Source of the DNA: Adiantum capillus-veneris
Taxonomy: Eukaryota > Streptophyta > Polypodiopsida > Polypodiales > Pteridaceae
Direction: 5' to 3'
NCBI GenBank assembly: GCA_014529385.2
Contig: CM043953.1
Location: 113,765,049-113,829,048 of the forward strand
Length of the DNA stretch: 64,000 nt
Part shown: positions 23,691-35,600 of the stretch, piece after piece
Numbering within the stretch: position 1 is the first letter of the stretch
Layout: each line of letters begins with the position of its first letter
The notes under the pieces: model-generated
What the model saw: only the letters and a program-made list of their open reading frames with translations
Told to the model about the DNA's origin: nothing
Databases searched by the model: none
Made by a program: the position numbers and the translations under genes

Positions 23691-26600
23691 ATACGACACC
23701 AGACGGTTGTCAAACCCTCCTCCAAGGGCCCCCCCCCTCTATGGCGAGAGAGGTCTATGCTATTGATTGCATAAATCTGGTACAATGGTCTAGATGCAAT
23801 GGACTTGCCGACGATGTCGACGACAATGATGACGAAGACGAGACGGGCTGAAATTTGAAAACGCTAGGGGCTGAAATCTGCAAATCTGCTAACTGCTGAA
23901 TTCTGACACTGTGTCGACGAGGACAGTGATGGCGACGACGCGACGACGATGCGCTGAAAACGCAGATGCTGAAATCTGCGGGTAGCGGGCTGAAACTGAA
24001 AACGCTGGCTGATCTGACTGTGCGGCGAGGAACTGCTGCGGGTAGGTTAGATCTGCGAGGCTAGGGGCGGTATATGATGTGTTTAAGTGCTAAAAACTGA
24101 AAATGCTGATGCTAGGGTTGATCTGAAGTCGGGAATCTGCAAAACGCTGAAGCTGATTTGCAACCAAAAACGCCAGGGGATCTGTGTAGCAAAACGCTGG
24201 TCTTGATCTACAAACTGCAAAATGCCAGGGCTAGGATTTGGAAAACGCTGGCTGATCTGGGAAGTACCAAAGCGCCAGGCTGTCTTGTGGCTAAAAACGT
24301 TGAGTCTCCTGCCGGTTCTTGTTGAGAAGGTGCACTGCCAATTGTTGGAACTCTGCTGCCTCTTCTGCTAGTTAGTGCTAGCGCTAGGTTTCTTTTATAG
24401 AACTTGGGAAATTTGCCCTACCCAGTTTCCCAACAAAGTCACTTATTAATAATAAGCGAAAAATGGATAAAATAGGAAAAATGGGTTCTGTGCATTGTAA
24501 AGTGCTCATGATGGGTACCGACTGTCATGTTGATGATCATGTTGTGTGCAACTAGAGGATATGCAACTATTTTTAAGTGCCTCGACGTGCACGGCCTGCG
24601 CACAAGCTCACAAAGGTGCGAGAACACTTCCTAAGCTGACCTGAATCCTAGACCTGAAGTAGCTTGTCCACATGCACATAGGGTTAGATGTGCACGTGAT
24701 AGATAGAGAGAAGTTCCTTATCATACACAGGATAATTCTTTTTAGCACTGTTTAACTTTCTATTGAGAAATGCAACTGGACGGCCATGTTGTTGCAGCAT
24801 AGCTCCTATGGCGCGTTGCTTGCATCTGTCCATACCTGAAAGGAGTCATCCCAAGAGGCAAGGATGAGACACGGAGCCTCAGTCACCGCAACCTTGAGAG
24901 CTTCAAAAGCCTCAATGGTTGCCTTGGGCAAAACAACGCGCTGTCGGCGAGTTTTCACCCCTTTCAAAACATCAGTCATGGGTGCGGGAATGCATGTAAT
25001 TTTTTTTTATATGCGAACTATATGCCTAACATAGACCTAAAAAAGAACGTACATATGCAGTTTTGGGCAAATCTCAATTATGAACCTGTTCTACCTCTAA
25101 GGGGTCCAACTTGACATCGTCTGCAGAAATGATATAGCCTAGATAAGTAACTTTAGTCAGAAAAATCCTGACTTCTTAGCTGCAATTTACAACAACTGAC
25201 ACTCATCTATACGGGCTAAAACCCTTTCTACATTCCGTTCATGCTGTTTCCATGAGGCAGATAAAATTGAGAATGTCATCTAGAAAAATAAAAAGATACA
25301 CGCCAATCATGTCTCCAAAACGACCTACCATGAGATGGTTGAACGTACCCACGGCACTTGTCAATCCCAAAGGCATAACATACTCCCATTGCCGTCGCTC
25401 CGTGCAGAAAGTAGTCCTGTAGATGTCACCCTTGAATAGGTTAACCTGATGGTACCCACTTTTGAGATCGACTTTGCTCGTGCCATTGAGCCTATCGGGG
25501 ATATACTCAATGCGAGGCATCGGAAATTTGTTCTCCACGGTCATCTTGTTGAGTGCTATGTAATCTACACACAAACGAGACGACCCATCTGTCTTGTGGC
25601 TGAAAACCTTGATGGAGCAAAAGATGTCGTGCGCACACTCACACACCCAGACAATTCAACACAACACAAGGAATTTACTTAAATTCCTCACCTCACTCAC
25701 TACCACTCAAAAGCTTCCTGAAAACTCTACCCACAAGCTCAATTCAAACTCCAAACGCCTCGACCTACAAGCCCTTGCCTGCCTGCAGACACTACAAGGT
25801 GAGTCGAGGTGATCAACATTTGAAATCATGCTTGATGGTGACCAAATTATACAAGAAAAACCATCAAAAAACCAAAAACTCCAGCCACAAAAGACCACTC
25901 TCAAACCATTGCAAAAGCTTCACCAAACTCCACTCTGTTGGACTCTTTGGAGTAGCGCCAACCCTAATGGCACCGATACAGGGTCACATAGTCTTGCAGA
26001 AAGCCGCACCTTCTTCCCTCAATTCCTTGCACACACAAATCCATGGAAACCTCAGAACTTCCATAGACTCTCCCAAGTGCAAAATTGAAGAGAGAAAGCT
26101 CTCATTCACTCCTCCATACACTCGAAAACAGGACGGGAATGCAACGGGACTGCACTAGACCACCTGTAGGAACCTCGCTTCCTCCCAGACACAGAGGGGT
26201 GAAAGTGTTGATATTGCTCTTCCAAAGTCCTCCCTCAGCCTGGACCATCACGGCACCGTGAGTGATGTGGCAATTTTAAGCCATTTCACACCTTTTTTGA
26301 CCACTTTTTGACCTTTTTTGGGCCAGTTTTGGCCTTTTTTACTCCCTGGCGGACATTTTTTGCATGAAAAACCCCAAACGGACTTCAAAATTCACCAAAT
26401 TTTGCTCGCTTGATCCTCGATATCCAAAGCACTTTGCCACATCCCCACATTCTATTTTTAACCACTTCTAGGGCGGTGCACGCATCACCGCAGATTAGGC
26501 ACCGTAAATGGACAGTTAGTGCATGTCCCAAACTTCTTGAGCGGGATGAGAGTACCCACACTTCTCGCTTGCATTATTTACATTCTAGAAAGCTCAAACA

Positions 26601-29600
26601 CATTCTCTAGAACCAAAATAAGCCACCTAAAACCATATCCAAGGCCCCAATACCCTATACGGGCATGTACATGTGTTCGACTGCTAGCACACGAACCTGA
26701 CTATTCACAATGTGTACACATTGTGAAACCGGCCTGTACAATCCAAAAGGACGGTAGACGTTACTTCAAACCTTGATTTAGCTTTCACCCATTATTAGTC
26801 GTCTATTCTACGTGTACTTTCAAGACACAACAAAGGGGAGGGGGATACAGGCTGCTAGATTGCACCTGTATGAGTAGACCGACACCCGATTGGCCCCTAA
26901 CTTAGGCGCTGCTTTCGGTATATCTTTATTGTTAAAAAGAGGGAATAAACGTTGTGGTTCCCTACAAGCTGCCCCGCACAAGCTCGGCTGAATTTCAACT
27001 GTTTCGGCCCGATTTCGGCAGCATAACTGTACTAGGACCCTTCACAGTCAGTATTCCCACGCATTGAATGACTTTCCCGATGCATACGGGCACTTTGCAA
27101 AACCTGGCGAGAATGGGGTCAATCGGGTTTAACTGTAGCATCGATACCACGATGCCCTGCATACGGTGGGACATGATTCTCTTCCATAACTTTGCGTCGC
27201 AATGGCTTTGTGAACACACAATCTGCCATGCATCATCATGAACCCGTCTTTAAGAAGATAGTGTTCATGACGTTGTCCATCCATTAGCTGCTCGAAGACC
27301 CTTGCAAAATCTTCATTATTTGCATACTGTTCTCTCATATCATCAAGTTCATGATGATAAGGAATTGACACAGCTGAAATTTGTGGCTTCCTTGACAAGG
27401 CATCAGCCACAACGTTCTTCTTGCCTTCCACATGCACAATCTGAAAGTGGAACATGGACAAGATATTTGCCCATCGCATATGCTTTTCAGATGACTTTGC
27501 CTGTGTCAAGAAGTATCGCAAGGTCTGATGGTCCGTTTGGACAACAAAATTTGCACCTAGCAGGTAGTGTTTCCAACTTAAGAGCGCATGAATCACAGCC
27601 AATAACTCTTTCTCATAGACCTGCATGGTCATCTCTGGCCCTTGCAAAATTCTGCTCTCATAGGCTACTACCCTGCCATCTTGCATTAGCACTGCACCAA
27701 TGCTACTACCACAGGCGTCACACTGGACCACAAATGACTTCCTAAGATCTGGCAACACAATGACTGGATCTGAAGTCATCTTTTCCTTTAAGAGATTAAA
27801 AGCTGAAATCTCTTTCTGTGTCCATCTAAAGGTGACTGCCTTCTTTTGAAGAGCATGTAAAGGTGAAGCAATCTCAGCGAAATTTCGGATAAACTTTCTG
27901 TAATAGGAGCATAGTCCCAAGAAACTTCGGACATCGTGCACCGTCTTCAAATCTGGCCATGACTTGATGGCTTCAACTTTTGCAGGATCCATTTTGACAC
28001 CATCCTTTGAGACAATGTGTCCCAGAAAGTGGATCTCTTTCAGAAAAAATTCACTTTTCTTTGCATTGATGAGCAACCTATGACTGCGTAGCTCTTCAAA
28101 CACAATGGCCAAGTGATGCCTATGTTCCTTTTCATTCTTTGAGTAGACTATCATGTCATCAAAGAATGTACCAACAAACTGCTGGTGTGGACGGAAAATT
28201 CTGTCCATCATCCTATTGAACGCAGCAGGAGCATTTGTGAGACCAAAGGGCATCACTAAAAATTCGTAAATGCCAAACGTTGTTCTAAAAGCAGTCTTGT
28301 GCACATCCTCTGATCTAATGCGGATCTGATGGTACCCACTCTTTAGATCTATCTTGCTAAACATAGCTGCTCCTTCTAACTTGTCCAGAATATCATCAAT
28401 TCTAGGTATAGAGAACCTATTCTTGATGGTATTCTTGTTCAGTGCACGGTAGTCGATGCACATACGCCATGAGCCATCCTTTTTCTGCACCAACAACACT
28501 GGAGAACAGAATGGAGATGAACTGGGTTGAATGAGCCCCTTTTCTAACAGCTCCTGTACTTGGCCCATTATCTCTTTCTGCTGAGCCGCACTAACCCTGT
28601 ACGGAGGCTTATTTGGTGGGCTACTGCCTGGCACCAAATCTATCGCATGGTCCTCGGGTCTCTCTGGCGGTAATTGAGACGGTAATGAATCGGAAAAACA
28701 GTCACTATACTGTTGTAAAAATATTGACCTTTCTTTGTCTAGCACAAATAAATTTGATTCATCACAATCTGACACTTCACGTGCAAAAACCAAGTACGCA
28801 GAAAGATGCTTTTTCATTATAGAAGTAATAGCAGAAGTTGATACAGTGGGAATAGACTCCCCTTTAACTTTACATCCAGAATGTGAGTCTTTCCCCCGCT
28901 CTGTACAGTGATCTTTTTGTTGTAGGCATCCATGATTCTCTGTACACGAAACAACCAAGGAATACCTAACAACACATCACATCCGTCCAGTGGCACGATG
29001 TAAAATTCTTCAGCATCTACATAGGACTGGATATGTAGGCGCAACTTTCCGATGATGGGTGTCACAGCCTCTGTATCGCCAGGACATACCAAACCTGCCT
29101 CTACTGTATACCCCATCTCTTCGGGTCTGATTCCCAACTTTGAAGCCAATTCTGGGGAAATGAAGTTGTCTTTGGCCCCTGGATCAAAGAAGATAAGCAC
29201 TGTTTGATCCCTGACCTTTCCCCATGCTCTGCAAAGCTCACTTGCATCTGAATTTGGCTTATCGTCCACCATATCTGGCACTAGACCAGCCATGGGCTTC
29301 TTTCCTTTCCTGTCCTCCTTGTCTTCAGAATCAGCTGGCCTTTTCTTTGTAGGACAATTGTAAGCAATGTGGCCAGGTTGCTCACAGATGAATCATTTGT
29401 TCTTTGACCTCAGGACCTTCTTCTTTTGCTCTTCCGACTTGCGAGGAAAACGTCTTTTCCATTTCTTTGTTGGTCCAACGTCTCATCATAGAGGGCCAAC
29501 AGTAACCTGCTCTTAAAACACGAAAGACAACCTGATACTTGCCTTGATGGCCTGTTTCTTCATGGCAGTGCTCCAAAATCAAGCCTATCTCTTCTTTGTA

Positions 29601-32600
29601 TGGCACTTTTCTCAAAATGCTATCCTTGCCATAAAGCATGAGATTCTCACCTACCAATGTGTAGTTTCTTGCTTTTGCAACTATTCTCTTACGCCGAACC
29701 TTTGACATGCCCTCTGGACATTGCCCTTTACCAAGAAATACTTCTTTATCTTGCAATGATTCCCTTCCTGCATACAAGGCTTCCTTGACCTTTAAAGGAG
29801 CTACCAAGGCATCCAACTTGTCCCTAGCCAACTCATCAGCTTCTTTATTTTGCTCACGAGGAACATGCTTAAACTGTATCTTCTCAAACTCATGCAAAAG
29901 CTTCTTGATGCCATAGAACCACTTCTTCAAATTGTCTTTCTTAACATTCCACAAACCAAGCAATTGATTCATGACTAGCAATGCATCCCCTTTTGCAATG
30001 ACCCTCTTCAGTCCAAACTCAACACACTGCTTCAATCCAAGGAAAAGCGTGAGGTACTCGGTCTCATTGTTACTTTCAGCTTCATCAAGATCGTAAGCTC
30101 TAGAAAAGATTACATCGCCTTTTGGGTTCTTAATGACTACCCCACCACTTGCCTTTTGAAGAACTTTCCTGTATGCACCATCAAACATCATTGTATACGC
30201 ATCTGTAATATCTACTTCCTCTTCATGATCATCCTTGTCAACCCTTGGGTAAGATGGAAGCTCCCCCCCCTTATGTACCATTATGTCTGCCAAGTGAGCT
30301 TTAACAGAACGATCGACTTTAAACTCAAACTCATACTCTTGAAGCTCCAAAGTCCACTTTAAGATGCGCTTGTTAGGCTCAAATGTTGTACTACATCCGG
30401 CAAAAGATTCGATGTGGTGAGTATATAGAACTTTTGGGGCAACAGATAGGTTTTGAACCTGCGACAAGCAAGAACCAAGGCGAATACCCACTGTTCCATT
30501 TCCGTATAGGAGAACTCACTTACATTCTTCATCTTGCTGTCAAAATAAACTGGCTTGAAGTTCCTTCCTTGCTTTTATAAGAGAACCGAACCTGTCAAAA
30601 ATTGCCAGCTTCACCTGCTCCCATGTTTGCTTTTGTCTTTCTCTAAACCTTCAAACCACTCGCGAGCTTCTCCTTTGAGCGCAAGCGGAAGTACATGAAG
30701 CTTTGCTTCATCATTCACGATGTGCATACCAAGCGTATGCCATTCGAAGTAAGCAATCCAGTCCTTCACATCCTCCTTCCTTGTAAACACTGGCCGACTA
30801 TACGCCATCCCTTTGAAGTTGCTTCTCCCTTGCGTGAGTAATTCCACAAAATTTGAAGTCTTGCACCTCAACCAAACCACCACTTTTCTTCGATGAAGCT
30901 CGAACTTCACAGCAAAACCGCTCCACCTGGGTGCACAACCGGCAAATTTCCGCTCCCCAGCAGGATCGCCAAAGGATGATGGAGCAAAAGATGTCGTGCG
31001 CGCACACACACACCCAGACAATTCAACACAACACAAGGAATTTACTTAAATTCCTCACCTCACTCACTACCACTCAAAAGCTTCCTGAAAACTCTACCCA
31101 CAAGCTCAATTCAAACTCCAAACGCCTCGACCTACAAGCCCTTGCCTGCTTGCAGACACTACAAGGTGAGTCGAGGTGATCAACACTTGAAATCATGCTT
31201 GATGGTGACCAAATTATACAAGAAAAACCATCAAAAAACCAAAAACTCCAGCCACAAAAGACCACTCTCAAACCATTGCAAAAGCTTCACCAAACTCCAC
31301 TCTGTTGGACTCTTTGGAGTAGCGCCAACCCTAATGGCACCGATACAGGGTCACATAGTCTTGCAGAAAGCCGCACCTTCTTCCCTCAATTCCTTGCACA
31401 CACAAATCCATGGAAACCTCAGAACTTCCATAGACTCTCCCAAGTGCAAAATTGAAGAGAGAAAGCTCTCATTCACTCCTCCATACACTCGAAAACAGGA
31501 CGGGAATGCAACGGGACTGCACTAGACCACCTGTAGGAACCCTGCTTCCTCCCAGACACAGAGGGGTGAAAGTGTTGATATTGCTCTTCCAAAGTCCTCC
31601 CTCAGCCTGGACCATCACGGCACCGTGAGTGATGTGGCAATTTTAAGCCATTTCACACCTTTTTTGACCACTTTTTGACCTTTTTTGGGCCAGTTTTGGC
31701 CTTTTTTACCCCCTGGCGGACATTTTTTGCATGAAAAACCCCAAACGGACTTCAAAATTCACCAAATTTTGCTCGCTTGATCCTCGATATCCAAAGCACT
31801 TTGCCACATCCCCACATTCTATTTTTAACCACTTTTAGGGCGGTGCACGCATCACCGCAGATTAGGCACCGTAAATGGACAGTTAGTGCATGTCCCAAAC
31901 TTCTTGAGCGGGATGAGAGTACCCACACTTCTCGCTTGCATTATTTACATTCTAGAAAGCTCAAACACATTCTCTAGAACCAAAATAAGCCACCTAAAAC
32001 CATATCCAAGGCCCCAATACCCTATACAGGCATGTACATGTGTTCGATTGCTAGCGCACGAACCTGACTATTCACAATGTGTACACGTTGCATCTTTTTT
32101 TGAACTTGAAACCACTTTGCAAAGCTCCCGAATGCATGTATTTACATCCTTTTGTACATATGACTATGCATATAAATGCTACTTTGTACACGCCAAAAGC
32201 GGTCTATCAACGTTGAGTCTCTTGCCGGTCTTGCTGAGAAGGTGCACTACCAATGGCTAGAACTCTGCTGCCTCTTCTGCCAGTTAGTGCTTGTGCTAGG
32301 TTTCTTTTATAGAACTTAGCAAATTTGCTCTACCCAATTTCCCAACAAAGTCACTTATTAATAATAAGTGAAAATTGGATAAAATAGGGAAAATGGGTTG
32401 TGTGCACTGTAAAATGCTCATGATGGGTACTAACTTTCATGCTGATGAACATGCTGTGTGCAACCAGAGGATATGCAACTACTCTAAGTGCCTGGACATG
32501 CACGGCCTGCGTACTGGCTCACAAAGGGGCGAGAACACTTCCTAAGCTGACCTGAATCCTAGACCTGAAGTAGCTTGTCCACATGCACATAGGGTTAGAT

Positions 32601-35600
32601 GTGCACGTGACAGATAGAGAGAAGTTCCTTATCATATACATAATAATTCTTTTTAGCACTGTTTAACTGTTGTTTCCATGAGGCAGAAAAAATGAGAATG
32701 TCATCTAGAAAATTAAAAACATACACGCCAATCATGTCTCCAGAACGACCTACCATGAGACGGTTGAAGTGGCTTATCGTGGATTCATCTAGGTATATAC
32801 CCACGGCACTTGTCAATCCCAAAGGCATAAGAACATACTCCCATTGCCGCCGCTCCGTGCGGAAAGCAGTCTTGTAGATGTCGCCCTTGAATAGGTTAAC
32901 CTGATGCTACCCACTTTTGAGTTGACTTTGCTCGTGCCATTGAGCCTATTGGGGATATACTCAATGCGAGGCATCGGAAACTTATTCTATGTATGGCTCA
33001 GAATGAGTGAACAGTTGTCACGAGGACATGGCAACTGCTAACCTTAGTTGTTGGTTTCTTTCCAATGATTTTTGTTTGATTTTTGAGACCCTCTTTTTGA
33101 AGTTGCAAATGGTCGGACATTGTATAGCCAATGTGAACGGTAGTTTCATCCGCGGATAGGAAGTTGGTCGGCACTGGAACTCGTAAAGTAAAAGGATGTC
33201 TAGGCTCAGTTCAAGATCATGTAGGTCCCCCCGTCGCACTTAGCATGTTGGTGGATAATAGGAAGTGAACTCAATAAAGGTACAATGTCAAGGTGGGGTC
33301 ACCAAAGGAAAGTACCCGACATTTGGACTACATTGCATTTTTGGATGCGGTCCCAATGGGGATTGATGGTCAGATCACCAGTGGGAGTCCAACGGAAGCA
33401 TCCCCTAAAATTTAGGGAATTGCTATTTTGGGCATTTTATTACTCTGCTGCAAAGTCAACCGATGCACCAGTTGAGAGATTTTTCAGCAGCAGGCTCAAT
33501 GCGGGAAAATTGTATGCATGACACCGGTAATTGACTTTTTGGAGCAGTTTTGGAGGTTGATAACTGTGATTTTCAACCATTTCTCTCCATTTTTGAGCTT
33601 TCCATGACTTTACTAGGACCAAGGAGCTCATTTTCAGCATTGAAAGGCATCAGATGCGTGTTTACAGGGCTGTTTTGCTACGTTTTTAGAGATATGCAGG
33701 TTTTGGCAGCCATGAAAATCTTCCCCTTTTTTCATCTATTTGTTCACAGATACATTACAAGTCAAGCGCAGAACAGGGGGCGCTCGATTTATGGTGGGGG
33801 GATGCTTCATTGAGAACCTGTCAGGTTAACAGCTATGGAGTGCTTGCTTCCCTTCCATAGCTTGCTTCCCTCTCTCTGTACAGTGTGGTGCTAGGAGTGA
33901 TGACCTGCACACTACACACTGCTCTCTCTCTCCCCTACGTGCAGTTATGTGATGCCCTACAAGAGGGCTCTTCATTTGACTGGTTTACAGCTGTATGGTT
34001 TCATGCTTTTGTGCCGAGGCAAGAGCCTCCTTGAGTAGGAACAGGAGTAGCTAATTGATACTCCAAAGCAAGCACCGGTGAGGGTCATAACCTCACCAAA
34101 CAGATGCGTTTTCAGCGCTGGTTATGCTCTGTAAATTGACTCTTTTTCAGCCATATGGACGCAAGATCCATTGGGAACAGTGCCCCACTGACAGATGACA
34201 GTTCGGGGATTGTTTAGGGCTGAAAACAGGGTCAAAACCAGTAAATACAGCGTGCTGAATTTACTGTTGTTGGGTAGGAATCAGAGGGTTTATGCCAGTG
34301 GAAGTGAGCTCTAGCAAGGGAATTGGTTTTGCGCAAGTTTTGGATTGTTATGCTGCCAAAATTTGGCCAAAACAGGTGGTATCTAGTTAGATATAGGTAA
34401 AGAATTCCCAGGACTCTACTTTGTAATTTACCCTCTCAAAGTATAAAGAAATACCGAAAGGGGCACCAATTTTGGGGCCTACAGGTTGTCGGCGTTTGCT
34501 CGGAGCATTCTAGCTTCCGAGCCGTGTATGCTCAAGTGATAATTCTCGTCGCAGGTTGCCTTTGCACGTTCTCTGTGTGTGTGTCTAAAGTAAAGAATTT
34601 CGGGTGAAAGCCAAAGCCTACCGCCCTACGGGTTGGTTTCAACAGTAAGTGCTCAAGGTTACTTTTACTTAGAGAAAGGGAGAGCCTTTCTCGACTTAAT
34701 GAGAGTAAATGTGCAATGAACAAACACGAGAGTAGAATGCAACTGTGAGTGAGTGTGCAAGAGAGTGCTAGAGAGAGAGAAGAGACAACACCAGATGGGG
34801 TCCCTAACCCTCCTCCAAGGGTCCCCCTCTCTAGCAATAGAGAGGTATTTGCTTTAGATTGCACAAAGTCTGGTACAATGTTCTAGATGTTATGGTACTT
34901 GATGATGACTATGTTGACGATGAGGATGGAGACTATGACGATGACGATGAAGGTCTCGTCGTCAAGTTCGGGATCTGTGACGATGGCGATGAAAGTGTCA
35001 TCGTCAAGATAGGGATTTGCAATGACGATGACGATGTCAACGACTTGATGGTGTCGATGACGACGGCGTCAAGGCTGAAAACTGAAAACGCTAGATGCTC
35101 TGTTGGGGATCTGCCAAGAGAGTGCTAGAGAGAGAGAAGAGACAACACTAGATGGGGTCCCTAACCCCCCTCCAAGGGCCCCCCTCTCTATTGCTAGAGA
35201 GTATTTGCTTTAGATTGCACGAAGTCTAGTACAATGCTTCTAGATGCTATGGTACTTGATGATGACTATGTTGGCGACGACGATGGAGACTATGACGATG
35301 ACGACGAAGGTATGGTCGTCAAGATAGGGATCTGCAATGACGATGACGATGTCGACGACGATGGCGTCAATGCTGAAAACTGAAAACGCTAGATGCTCTG
35401 TTGGGGATCTGCCAAGAGAGTGCTAGAGAGAGAGGAGAACACCAAATGGGGTCCCTAACCCCCCTCCAAGGGCCCCCCTCTCTATGGCTAGAGAGGTATT
35501 TGCTTTAGATTGCACGAAGTCTAGTACAATGCTTCTAGATGTTGTGGTACTTACTTGATGATGACTATGCCGACGACGACGATGGAGACTATGACGATGA

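Larger units (their letters stand above)
25610..32085 (-). mobile_element. Ty3-gypsy element C, chimeric, near-identical LTRs
   Basis: A 6.5-kb minus-strand element with two 1109-bp LTRs that I could align by eye without indels and with about a dozen mismatches (~99%), so it inserted recently. The order on the minus strand is 5' LTR, gag start, a foreign pol fragment, gag zinc knuckle, protease, RT and RNase H, then a short non-coding region and the 3' LTR. Its own integrase is missing, and the segment before the 3' LTR (26,719-27,128) lacks a clear purine tract. The flanks (AACCT left, CGTTG right) do not form a target duplication, which suggests later rearrangement. Confidence 0.85.

Noticed and set aside
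27302-27745. 147-codon + strand frame
   Set aside because: Shadow of the element C RT/RNase H on the opposite strand.
33000-34640. Full-length LTR retrotransposon on the + strand
   Set aside because: Only an LTR B-like RNA-end segment is recognisable; no second LTR, primer-binding site or pol was found.
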